Shown: one piece after another, positions 27,468-35,034 of the stretch
How the letters are laid out: every line of letters starts with the position of its first letter
Numbering within the stretch: the stretch's first letter is position 1
Assembly: GCA_044235645.1 (NCBI GenBank)
Contig: JBIIHQ010000001.1
Location: 248,001 to 312,000, forward strand
DNA: 64,000 bases
Source of the DNA: OMIW01 sp044235645
GTDB lineage: Bacteria > Bdellovibrionota_C > UBA2361 > OMIW01
Reading direction: 5' to 3'
Translations under genes and position numbers: made by a program
Notes under the pieces: model-generated
The model's database searches: none
What the model was told of the DNA's origin: nothing
Seen by the model: the letters and a program-made list of their open reading frames with translations, nothing else

Positions 27468-27821
27468 TCATTTCGCGTTCTTCATCCGGGCCCGAATAGT
27501 CTCTGCCTCACCTTGAAGGTTTGTCGCAAGTTGCCTGTGCTCCGTCGCCTGAGCACGCATTGTTTGCGCCTCCCTCTTGGCAGTTGCGGTATGACGAGAA
27601 ACCTGCCGGGGGGCGGCACTTGAATCGGGGAATTTTGTGTCAAGGAACTTGTTTGCTTGGTTGGCTGCGGTTGTATCTAGAATCTCCTGTGCCTGAGACT
27701 CAAGCCGAGCGGCTTCGCCTTGATGAAACTGGATCGACTTTTCAATCTCAAGAATCGATGGTTCTGTAGCGATAGCTGCAGTAGGAATGGCGATAAGAGC
27801 AACAAAAAAGAGCTTTTTCAT
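27468..27821 (-). CDS. Small secreted helical protein
   Basis: A 117-residue protein with a signal peptide (MKKLFFVALIAIPTAAIA, cleavage after IA-T). The mature part is Ala, Gln, Glu and Arg rich and probably forms an extended coiled coil (ARLESQAQEIL, AKREAQTMRAQATEHRQLA). No family is recognised; similar small periplasmic helical proteins occur widely. The ATG at 27821 has GAGGAG at good spacing, so it is preferred to the upstream in-frame start. The next minus-strand gene is the cytochrome c after a strong hairpin. Confidence 0.75.
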   Translation of the reverse strand: MKKLFFVALIAIPTAAIATEPSILEIEKSIQFHQGEAARLESQAQEILDTTAANQANKFLDTKFPDSSAAPRQVSRHTATAKREAQTMRAQATEHRQLATNLQGEAETIRARMKNAK

Positions 27822-28053
27822 GAGGTATTCTCCTCTGAATATCAAAGTTTTTTTTCATCAAATTACTTCATCGGTGGTCGCTCTTTTCATGACTCGTCAT
27901 CGAGAGAATGATTCCTGCGACCGAGCTGGAATCAGTATACTCCCTATCTGATGTCACCCCGCAAGATGATCAAGTATGCTTGGGCATCACATGATGAGTC
28001 GGCTAGATGAGGTTAAAATAATCAAGAGAAAGGATAACAGCATTCACTCTAAG

Positions 28054-28076
28054 GTCTTATCAATTAATTGTAAGAC
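28054..28076. promoter_or_regulatory. AT-rich palindrome
   Basis: GTCTTA (28054-28059), a single T, the self-complementary CAATTAATTG, then TAAGAC (28071-28076) form an 11-bp inverted repeat with one bulge. It lies upstream of the small secreted protein gene and resembles a dimeric-regulator site or a hairpin. No regulator can be named. Confidence 0.35.
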
Positions 28077-28348
28077 TTAATATCGGTGCAAATAGCCTCA
28101 TGGTAAGGTTTGTACCTGTGGGGGGGTATTATCAATAGTTCTGAAATTAAAAAAATGTTGGACCAAATCTGTTGATCTGATGATCTTAAGCGACCTCTCG
28201 AGTCTCCAAAAACGCAGACAACCACCCCGATCGGGGATAAGGCTCATTTTTCGGCATTTTTTTCCATTGTCATATCTTGATACTTTCTCGTGCATCACCA
28301 CTCCACGGTATCGCTCGTGCGCCTTCACGAAGTAGCTAATTTCTCTCC

Positions 28349-28376
28349 AAAAATCGCATGCCTACCCTCTCGTAGG
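28349..28376 (-). terminator. Terminator-like hairpin after the epimerase gene
   Basis: On the minus strand CCTAC/GTAGG (28376-28372 with 28365-28361) forms a short stem, and a run of five T follows after a few bases (complement of 28349-28353). It lies about 25 nt after the stop codon of the RmlC-like gene and would end the minus-strand transcript. Confidence 0.4.
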
Positions 28377-28398
28377 GACGCTTGCACTTAAAATATTT

Positions 28399-28932
28399 TT
28401 ATTCTCGACCATGAGGGGGAATAAAGGTGCGTCGATCATTCTCCACGGTTAGTACCCCTTCTCCCCATAAATAGCCAACCTCCTCGGAATTAAAGGGTAA
28501 TCGGCCTTCATCGAGAGTGTTGTACTGATGGCTGGTGACGTAGAAAAGGTGAGCGACGTCACTGAGGACTTTACATCCATGGAGGACACCGGGGGGAATC
28601 TTCACACATACGGCCTTTGCTTCCTGAGTTAGAGCGGTATCGCCCATAAGGATCTCCATTTTTGCCCGATAAGTGGTGCTCTCAGGCCTATTGTCAATCA
28701 ATACCGTTCTGACAACTCCGATAGGCACATACCACCAATCAGTCTGGAGATGGTGAAAGTGCCAGGCTTTGACGACATTTTTGACCATTTTGCTATGGCT
28801 CCACTGGCCAAAGTGACCGGCAGCAAATAGAGGATCACTCTCTCGAATGACTTCTCTAAAAAAGCCGCGCTCATCTCCGTGGGAAACAAGTTCCTTGCAG
28901 ATTACCCCTGAAATCATTCCAGCCTCATTCAT
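28399..28932 (-). CDS. RmlC-like sugar epimerase (dTDP-4-dehydrorhamnose 3,5-epimerase family)
   Basis: A 172-177 residue cupin-fold protein of the dTDP-4-dehydrorhamnose 3,5-epimerase family, which acts on nucleotide-linked keto-sugars. Seen: SHGDERGFFREV, VKAWHFHHLQTDWWYV (family His region), VRTVLIDNRPES, and a second part with IPPGVLHGCKVL and SHQYNTLDEGRLPF. The residues around the catalytic His differ from RmlC proper, so it may act on another nucleotide sugar. The ATG at 28917 (sixth Met) has GAGG five bases upstream and may be the true start. It is downstream of the threonylcarbamoyl-AMP synthase gene (23 nt), probably in one transcript. It could feed the nearby glycosyltransferases (inference). 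Confidence 0.85.
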   Translation of the reverse strand: MNEAGMISGVICKELVSHGDERGFFREVIRESDPLFAAGHFGQWSHSKMVKNVVKAWHFHHLQTDWWYVPIGVVRTVLIDNRPESTTYRAKMEILMGDTALTQEAKAVCVKIPPGVLHGCKVLSDVAHLFYVTSHQYNTLDEGRLPFNSEEVGYLWGEGVLTVENDRRTFIPPHGRE

Positions 28933-28955
28933 AATTCATATTTAGCTCGCGGTAT

Positions 28956-30005
28956 TTATCGAGCCCGCGCTCTGGCAAGTCTATCAAGTATCGCCTTGCC
29001 TACCCCCATCTCCGGAATATGGTCAACGACGATAGCGTCTAAATTTTGATGATCAAGCTCGCGGAGTGTTGAGTAAAGTTGCGATGCCGCTTCGTTGATG
29101 TCTCCTTCCGGGCTCAGGATTCGTAGGTGAGCTGGTGGATCCTGTTGCAAGTAAATACTTTCCACATCCCGCGCGGAGAAGCATACCCACCCGATCTTGA
29201 GAGGCCGACTGAGAAGTGTTGAAAGGTGCTCCGGACGGTAAAGAGGGGTGCGTGGTGAGTAATGGCGGCTCATTTGGCCAGGGGAGCGAGCAGGAAGGGG
29301 GATAGTCGAGGAGTGTTTAAGATGACCAGCAGCTATCGTCACCCGTTCCTGAAGGACGTCCTCAAGCATCTCCTGAGTGATGAATCCAGGACGAAGTAGG
29401 GACGGATTGTCGCAGGTGATATCGATGACTGTGGATTCAAGCCCTATCTGACAGTTCCCACCGTCAAGAATAGGAATGCCTGCATCGGGAAACTCCTCGA
29501 GCACATGTATGGGTTTAGTTGGGCTGATATGAGTTGAACGATTTGCGCTGGGAGCCGCTATCGGCACAGCAACACGGTCGAGGAAGGCCTGAGCAATCGG
29601 ATGACGGGGCACCCGAATTGCAATCGTGGATCCGCCTGCTCGCACTTCGGGTGCTGTTGATTCAAGCCTCGCAGGAAGGACGAGAGTCAGAGGACCTGGT
29701 ATCAAGGCGTCAATCCGAGAGACCAGTCGTTCCATTCTGTTCTCTGCCCGAGAGCCACGCAAGAGAGCCACATCTTCGACTTTTGTCAGGGAGCTGAGAT
29801 GGACGATAAGAGGGTTAGAGGCCGGACGACCCTTGAGGCGAAAGATCGATAGAATCGCATTGGAGGAAGAGGCGAGGCCTCCAAGACCGTAAACAGTTTC
29901 GGTTGGAAACGCGACGATCCCCTGGTTTAGGATGTATTTGCTGAGAGCGTCTAAAACATCCTCATCGGCCGACACGATCTCGGAAAATGAAGCCAGCTGA
30001 ACCAT
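28956..30005 (-). CDS. Threonylcarbamoyl-AMP synthase (Sua5/YwlC type)
   Basis: A 349-residue enzyme that makes L-threonylcarbamoyl-AMP from threonine, bicarbonate and ATP for the t6A37 modification of ANN-decoding tRNAs. The YrdC domain (about 1-205) has FPTETVYGLGGLA, KGRPASNPLIVHL, IPGPLTLVLPA and VPIAAPSANRS. The C-terminal Sua5 domain (about 235-349) begins with SPGQMSRHYSPRTPL. The two-domain form distinguishes it from the short E. coli TsaC. The ATG at 30005 has AGGAAG upstream; the frame opens further upstream but that part is not family-like. Confidence 0.95.
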   Translation of the reverse strand: MVQLASFSEIVSADEDVLDALSKYILNQGIVAFPTETVYGLGGLASSSNAILSIFRLKGRPASNPLIVHLSSLTKVEDVALLRGSRAENRMERLVSRIDALIPGPLTLVLPARLESTAPEVRAGGSTIAIRVPRHPIAQAFLDRVAVPIAAPSANRSTHISPTKPIHVLEEFPDAGIPILDGGNCQIGLESTVIDITCDNPSLLRPGFITQEMLEDVLQERVTIAAGHLKHSSTIPLPARSPGQMSRHYSPRTPLYRPEHLSTLLSRPLKIGWVCFSARDVESIYLQQDPPAHLRILSPEGDINEAASQLYSTLRELDHQNLDAIVVDHIPEMGVGKAILDRLARARAR

Positions 30006-30054
30006 TTTACCACTTCCTGGGAGGCCTTTCCGGGCGCACCGTTTCAATTCCGAT

Positions 30055-30621
30055 TCAAGGTCGTAAAAGTTCTGGTTTTTGGGGGGCCATCCGACATCCC
30101 TCAAGCGAGCCAGATAGTTGGACTATCTCCGAGGAGCTTAAGTGCCCTGATCTGAGTCGCTCCTCAAAACGCGCATCAAACTTATCGATACAAGAAGATT
30201 CATCATCGGTTGTCTGAGCCGTGACATCCGTTACATCGACATCCCCTTCACCGCTCGCCTCGTTGGCCCAACGACGAAATGCGAGCCTGCCCAACTCTGA
30301 TCCCTCACAGTGAGAGTCAAGGGCAACTTCAAAGAGGCAGCTAGAGCGTTGCTGTTGAGAGAGAGAGAGGCAGGGTGTTATGAGGTCAGCGCAGCGACGG
30401 GCAGTTCCATCGAACCGAAACGAGGCTCGAATATCCGCAGTCGCTAGGTTTGGCTGTCGAGCCATCGTCAGGGTGGTAAAGAAAACCCCAACGGCAGCGG
30501 CGAGGAAACCGCTTCGTCGAACCAACTGACCTCCTCCAAACTTCCCACTGGCGGGCTCGTTGGCCTGACGAAGTTCTTTATCCTGTCGAGGTGACATTAA
30601 ACGGCTTCTGACAAGTTTCAT
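30055..30621 (-). CDS. Hypothetical membrane-anchored protein
   Basis: A 188-residue protein with a basic N-terminus, one hydrophobic segment (about residues 36-55, SGFLAAAVGVFFTTLTM) and a Cys-containing exported part (cysteines near CADLITPCLSLS, SSCLF, HCEG, SSCIDKF and LEGC). No family recognised. The ATG at 30621 has GGGGAAG just upstream. It lies 49 nt before the threonylcarbamoyl-AMP synthase gene on the same strand and may be transcribed with it. Confidence 0.62.
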   Translation of the reverse strand: MKLVRSRLMSPRQDKELRQANEPASGKFGGGQLVRRSGFLAAAVGVFFTTLTMARQPNLATADIRASFRFDGTARRCADLITPCLSLSQQQRSSCLFEVALDSHCEGSELGRLAFRRWANEASGEGDVDVTDVTAQTTDDESSCIDKFDARFEERLRSGHLSSSEIVQLSGSLEGCRMAPQKPELLRP

Positions 30622-30693
30622 CCACTTCCCCAGCTGATAATCTTGGTGCCATGATGACACCCCACAAGGATACAACTCCCTCGACTATCGTTC

Positions 30694-30755
30694 CCCGAAA
30701 ACAAAAGGATACGCTGACAGAACCCATCGGGTCAAACCGTCGCTCTGTTTTCGGG
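30694..30755. repeat. 10-bp inverted repeat with 42-nt spacer
   Basis: CCCGAAAACA (30694-30703) and TGTTTTCGGG (30746-30755) are exact inverted copies. The spacer contains a smaller ACCC/GGGT stem, so a branched RNA or cruciform is possible. It lies upstream of the minus-strand gene starting at 30621, where a promoter or leader is expected. Confidence 0.45.
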
Positions 30756-30939
30756 TGGCCCCATAGCCATCAAGCAAATCAGAAGCAGAATAGTTCAAGC
30801 CGCTTAAATCTCACAGGGTGAAAATACCCTTTCCGAGGAGGAGGGATGGCGCAGATAGTATTTAACCTACTGAAAAGACAGATATTATCTAATGCGGACT
30901 GTGAGTTAGTGCGCGAAAAATTGAGGTGGTCGAACGAGA

Positions 30940-30967
30940 GCCCCGGGCGAATACCATTCCCCGAGGC
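30940..30967. terminator. Very stable stem-loop downstream of the HiPIP gene
   Basis: GCCCCGGG pairs with CCCGAGGC (one G-T) and continues as GAAT/ATTC around loop ACC, with one bulged base: about 12 bp. On the plus strand it is followed by TTTT. It lies 35 nt past the HiPIP stop on the minus strand, so it may serve as its transcript end, or as a plus-strand terminator. Confidence 0.5.
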
Positions 30968-31001
30968 TTTTGGCAGGCCGTCTGCGGATGACGTCAGTGT
31001 C

Positions 31002-31379
31002 CTAACCGACCTTGGGTGCCCAGGAGTTACACCATCCCCCAGCCGCGACTAGGCCATTTGCAAAGATAATGCACTTACCCCACTCTCCGTCTTTACCGTC
31101 CGCTTTCAACCCCCCTACCTGATAGAACTGACACGAGGAGCAGAGTTGTTTAGCGCCGTCTGGACCAGAGCGCTTCGGGTACTTGGCCGTATCAACCGTG
31201 CTGGCATCATGTCGATAGCCAAGACCAGCCGCCATCGGATCGTTCTCGTCGAGTGCCTTAGTCGGGGTGGCTGGTTGGGCATGGGCCGATCCAGAAGAGG
31301 CCACATGAGCCCAAATAGGTGTGGTTGCTAGAATGGCGAGTGATTTTTTAAGGAAGGTTCGGCGATCTGGGTTTGTCAT
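31002..31379 (-). CDS. High-potential iron-sulfur protein (HiPIP)
   Basis: A 125-residue exported [4Fe-4S] electron carrier. A Tat signal (DRRTFLKK followed by a hydrophobic stretch, cleavage near SAHAQ) precedes the mature domain. Four cluster cysteines are spaced as in HiPIPs: C80-x2-C83, C103, C117 in GGWCNSW. HiPIPs carry electrons in the periplasm between the bc1 complex and a terminal acceptor. The ATG at 31379 has GGGAG upstream. It stands as a single gene, so its partner (oxidase, or the cytochrome c at 26.4 kb) is not fixed by context. Confidence 0.94.
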   Translation of the reverse strand: MTNPDRRTFLKKSLAILATTPIWAHVASSGSAHAQPATPTKALDENDPMAAGLGYRHDASTVDTAKYPKRSGPDGAKQLCSSCQFYQVGGLKADGKDGEWGKCIIFANGLVAAGGWCNSWAPKVG

Positions 31380-31625
31380 TCAATTTCTCCCTGAAAACGC
31401 ATTACTATAAAGACGACGAGAGAATCAGTTGCCTTGCCCCAGAGAAAAGATGCAGTCATCGTACTATTTCAGGGCAACCGATCGGCGATCGGATCTCCAA
31501 TTATCACCTCGGACGTCCTCTATATAACTTGTTTAAACGCCAGTATTCTATGATAAGCGGGGGCCTGATGGAAGAGGTTTGCTCAAGCCCACCCACATCT
31601 CAGATAGGTTCCGAAAGTTCTAATC

Positions 31626-32699
31626 TTACTCATCGAATCGATCCTCATCCACTAAATCTGAGGATAATTCTAGTTCATCTAGAATCTGGGATGGAAGTTC
31701 CGATGGGTTTCGCAAAAACCAAGGGTTGAGCTGATCTGGATGAGCTCTTACAGTTCCCGCCGTTCGATTAATCGAACGAGCAACTTCATCCCGAAAAGCC
31801 AATCCATGAACTAAAGGAGAAAGAAGGCCGGAGTAATGAAGATCTACAGTCGCAGCCAAAGAGTGTCTCCACTTGTCAGTCTCTGGATCGCGATGAGACT
31901 CTGCTCCTAAATCTATAGCGCTCGCGAGGAAGACGGCCCGGATTTTTGAGTGGAAGCCGGCCGATGTCGCAATTACATAGGCAACTTGGTGATGGAGGCA
32001 TGAGAAAAGCATCATTTCCTCCTCAGGCTTGAACATTCGCCCTCCAGTTCTCAGAGGGCTGTCTGCAGAGTCCTCTGAATGAGCCAAATAAGTGAGTTGA
32101 ACGAGAAACGAGAGATAGTCAAGAAGACCAAGAAGAATACCGTGCCCTAGACCTACTCCTGGAACGGACTTCCCTGCGACTCCACCGAGAAAGGAATGGA
32201 GGACCAGCTTTTCTGCATGACATTCCCAAACTGTCTCCGGGATATTTTTTCGAAGGGTTCGACCGAAATAGGTTGCGGAAACGATTGCGAGCAGCTCTTC
32301 CGGTTCGAAGAGAGCCACCAGTTTAGCTCGATTGAGCGGGCGGCATTCGAGTAGATGAAGTGGATAATACTCCCGGGCTGCGAAGAATAGAGCCGAGGTT
32401 ATGGTGGGGGAAACCTTGACGAGGAACTGTATCGACTGTCTTGAGAACAGCCGAATGCTCGTCGGATCGTCAGTCTTCAATAGAGCTGAGGCATTCGATA
32501 TCGCCCTTACAACATCGCAGATAAGAGAGTGCGGGGGGCCGAGTATCGCCGTCTGAGCCTTTGCCACATCCCAGCTTTCCTTGGGTACTCTGAGAGGCTC
32601 GGTCCTTTCACGGTAAGCCATCCGCTCGTTCCTGCGAGCGGCCCACCTTGTTAACTTGCCGTCCGCACCCGGCGGAGTATCGTCGTGACGAAAAATCAC
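31626..32699 (-). CDS. Divergent HDOD-like protein
   Basis: A 357-residue soluble helical protein. Some stretches fit HDOD-domain landmarks: a central segment with an aligned His and GILLGLLDYLSFL, where HDOD proteins have a GLLHDIG-like helix, and later EEEMMLFSCLHHQVAYVIATSAGFHSKIRAVFLAS, where HDOD proteins have an E...LFGxxH...A...W..P..I..AI pattern. The metal ligands of true HD phosphohydrolases are absent, as in HDOD. The function is likely regulatory (inference). The start is GTG at 32699 with GAGGG upstream. The family assignment is by pattern only. Confidence 0.5.
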   Translation of the reverse strand: MIFRHDDTPPGADGKLTRWAARRNERMAYRERTEPLRVPKESWDVAKAQTAILGPPHSLICDVVRAISNASALLKTDDPTSIRLFSRQSIQFLVKVSPTITSALFFAAREYYPLHLLECRPLNRAKLVALFEPEELLAIVSATYFGRTLRKNIPETVWECHAEKLVLHSFLGGVAGKSVPGVGLGHGILLGLLDYLSFLVQLTYLAHSEDSADSPLRTGGRMFKPEEEMMLFSCLHHQVAYVIATSAGFHSKIRAVFLASAIDLGAESHRDPETDKWRHSLAATVDLHYSGLLSPLVHGLAFRDEVARSINRTAGTVRAHPDQLNPWFLRNPSELPSQILDELELSSDLVDEDRFDE

Positions 32700-32932
32700 A
32701 GACCCTCACGAGATTTAAAGAGACCTTTGGCATGCCGGTATGTGGTTTAGTCGGCGACTATCGCCCCGAAGTAAAGAAGTTTTCTGCCGAGGATGATTAG
32801 AACCCAGGGTATGTTTTCGATATGAAGGGGGTTCCCGGACCACAGATTTGTCGACTTGACAATCTAAAGCCCCAAAAAACCTCTACGGATTGGAGTCTTT
32901 CTGGTCAAGGCAATCCTGTACAAGGAATTTTA

Positions 32933-35002
32933 CTACGGCTTAAATATCTGATATCCCCCATTTTCAGACAATTTGTTCAGACAGCTGAACCATTTGCCAG
33001 CCTCGCGACCGTACTCTTGTTTCTCGAGAGGCCCGACGACTACATACATGATATTCGATGAGCGCATCTCGAGTCGATTCGCCCCGCAATCATCCGATGT
33101 ATACCACCGCCGAGTGTTTTCTTTCCGTTTTGCGATCTCTCCATAATCTTTGACAAGTAATTCGACATGATTCGCCCATCCCAGATAGCTGGGCATACCT
33201 GACAACGTAGCGACATGGCTAGTCCAAGAGTAGGGACTACCCTGAGCCTCAAGCACGATGCCGTATGGCAAAACACGAAGTTGGTGAATCGTAGCGCGGG
33301 CTCCGGGAAATTCCCGATCAACTCTCGAAAGTCCTTCCGGTTTCGTATCTGACGCCTCGTGAGGTCGCTGATCAGTTGCGACCCGAGCGAAAAAGCCGCA
33401 CATAACCAAAAGCCAAATAAGTACTCCCCCCTGAATACAACCCTTCACGGGGGGGGATCGGCCGAAATCACATCTTTCCTGAAATGTGTTCCAAAACTTG
33501 GTTATTGAGCCAAAGTGCAAGAGTGGCCAAGAGAACGCGTAGCATTTGAAAATTGTGTTCATGCGCTCGTTCTCACCACCATAGGGATCATCCAGAAAAA
33601 CAAGCTCGCAGAGAAGAATGAGCCCGAGAGCACTAATAGTCGTGGCGCCCACTACTAACAGTCTAATACCTTTTTTTGATTGTGCGAGATTCCACTGAGC
33701 AGATATCTCTGTCGCGAGAAGGGATAGAATGAGGGGGAATGCGTCGTTTGATATCAGAGCTATCGCAACACCACCGATTAGTAGTGAACGGGAGCAAATA
33801 GAATGGTACGAGGTCGCAAGTTGAGAGATACAGAGTAAAAAAAATGGTACTCCCCAGTGTCTTAGTATCTCACCAGTAGTTGAAAAGGGGGCTTTACCCG
33901 ACACGAGTTGCAAAGGGGCATTTCCGGAGGAAATATTACGACCTGATAACAGGAGCGAGCATATGATGGTAAGGCCTAATAATCCGATTACCGCTCCCTT
34001 TAGTTTAGAGCGATGAGCGGTGGCAAAGTGCTCCCTGAATTTGATTCGATCAAAAATACGGGGCACTTGCGACACTAGAAGGGTAGAAATCATACCAACC
34101 CAGAGAGGAGCCTCCCACGCATTAGCATTGAAGAGCAATAGGGGAATGAAGCAAATAAAAACCAACAAAAAAACGGTACGCTCAAAAGATGGCGATACCG
34201 ACGAGCAGGTTTTCACGATGATAGCCAGACTGAGCGACGTGATACCATAAGAGAGAAAATGAGGATGATTATCCCCAAGGAGAAACGACCAAGCTGGAAA
34301 TTCGTTGATCGCTCCTTGAATAACTCGGGAGGGAGACCACCATCCCCGAGATGCAAATTCATTTTTCCACCATAAAAGGAGACCCTCATAGTTCGAGCCA
34401 TAAGCAACGACAGTGGCAACGACCATGGCCCCAACTCTTCCGCAAAAGCGAGTTGCCCGCGAAAGTAAGTAAATACCAACCCACAGGAGGGAAAGCGACC
34501 AAGCATTTAGAAAATGATAGACCTCCCACACCTCCAGTGCCAATATGCGAGAAATAGCATGGCCAAATCGATACCAGTAAAGGTAGTAAGGAGTTGAATA
34601 TCCGGGAAGCCACGGTTCGTCGAACGAAATTGGATCGTGGATTGAACTTGCCAAAAGGGCGTAATCTCGTAACCTTTCACCCATGGGGAAAAAATCGGGC
34701 CACGAAAGCGCCAGCTGATAGTTAAGAAGAAAAACGAGGGAGTAAGATAGTATATCTGCCGCGTGAGCCCGAAGATTTTTAATTCGATCCGCCGTAGTGA
34801 GCGAGTTACTGAGCAGAAAAAATATTAAAAAAAGAACAACCGTAATGATTATGTAAGAAGCAAATCCAAGAGGAGCTACCTGGCCGATAATAAACGCCAC
34901 CACGGGAGTTAATATGAGCAAACCAATTCCTAACTCGAGAGCTGGAAAGCCTATCAGGGCTGACGCGGAGGCAAGGATCACAATCAATAGAATGTAGCGC
35001 AT
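32933..35002 (-). CDS. DUF2298 (TIGR03662-like) polytopic membrane protein
   Basis: A 689-residue, strongly hydrophobic protein with a dozen or more membrane segments. The DUF2298 landmark lies near residues 107-150: GERLRDYALLASS, PWLPGYSTPYYLYWYRFG, a diverged version of the family GEKPMDFAFL...DPW.aGyp..YYY block. The C-terminal 130 residues form an exported soluble part with VLEAQGSPY, LGWANH and YVVVGPLEKQEY, which are shared with the C-terminus of the upstream 1455-residue protein, so the two are diverged paralogues. DUF2298 proteins are GT-C-like and presumed to act on lipid-linked sugars, but none is characterised to my knowledge. It starts 32 nt after the upstream gene ends. Confidence 0.8.
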   Translation of the reverse strand: MRYILLIVILASASALIGFPALELGIGLLILTPVVAFIIGQVAPLGFASYIIITVVLFLIFFLLSNSLTTADRIKNLRAHAADILSYSLVFLLNYQLALSWPDFFPMGERLRDYALLASSIHDPISFDEPWLPGYSTPYYLYWYRFGHAISRILALEVWEVYHFLNAWSLSLLWVGIYLLSRATRFCGRVGAMVVATVVAYGSNYEGLLLWWKNEFASRGWWSPSRVIQGAINEFPAWSFLLGDNHPHFLSYGITSLSLAIIVKTCSSVSPSFERTVFLLVFICFIPLLLFNANAWEAPLWVGMISTLLVSQVPRIFDRIKFREHFATAHRSKLKGAVIGLLGLTIICSLLLSGRNISSGNAPLQLVSGKAPFSTTGEILRHWGVPFFLLCISQLATSYHSICSRSLLIGGVAIALISNDAFPLILSLLATEISAQWNLAQSKKGIRLLVVGATTISALGLILLCELVFLDDPYGGENERMNTIFKCYAFSWPLLHFGSITKFWNTFQERCDFGRSPPVKGCIQGGVLIWLLVMCGFFARVATDQRPHEASDTKPEGLSRVDREFPGARATIHQLRVLPYGIVLEAQGSPYSWTSHVATLSGMPSYLGWANHVELLVKDYGEIAKRKENTRRWYTSDDCGANRLEMRSSNIMYVVVGPLEKQEYGREAGKWFSCLNKLSENGGYQIFKP

Positions 35003-35034
35003 GGGAGGGTTATCCGATCAATTGTCGGGGGAAA

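Larger units (their letters stand above)
27822..28398. other. Intergenic with an AT-rich palindrome
   Basis: About 580 bases without a supportable gene. It contains a palindrome at 28054-28076 and a terminator-like hairpin at 28349-28376, both listed separately. The promoter of the small secreted protein gene should lie here. Confidence 0.45.
30622..31001. other. Intergenic with several hairpins
   Basis: About 380 bases between the hypothetical membrane-anchored gene and the end of the HiPIP gene. It contains a 10-bp inverted repeat (30694-30755), a small stem-loop (30815-30830), an AGGAGG site before an ATG at 30846, and a very strong hairpin (30940-30967). These are listed separately. Confidence 0.5.
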
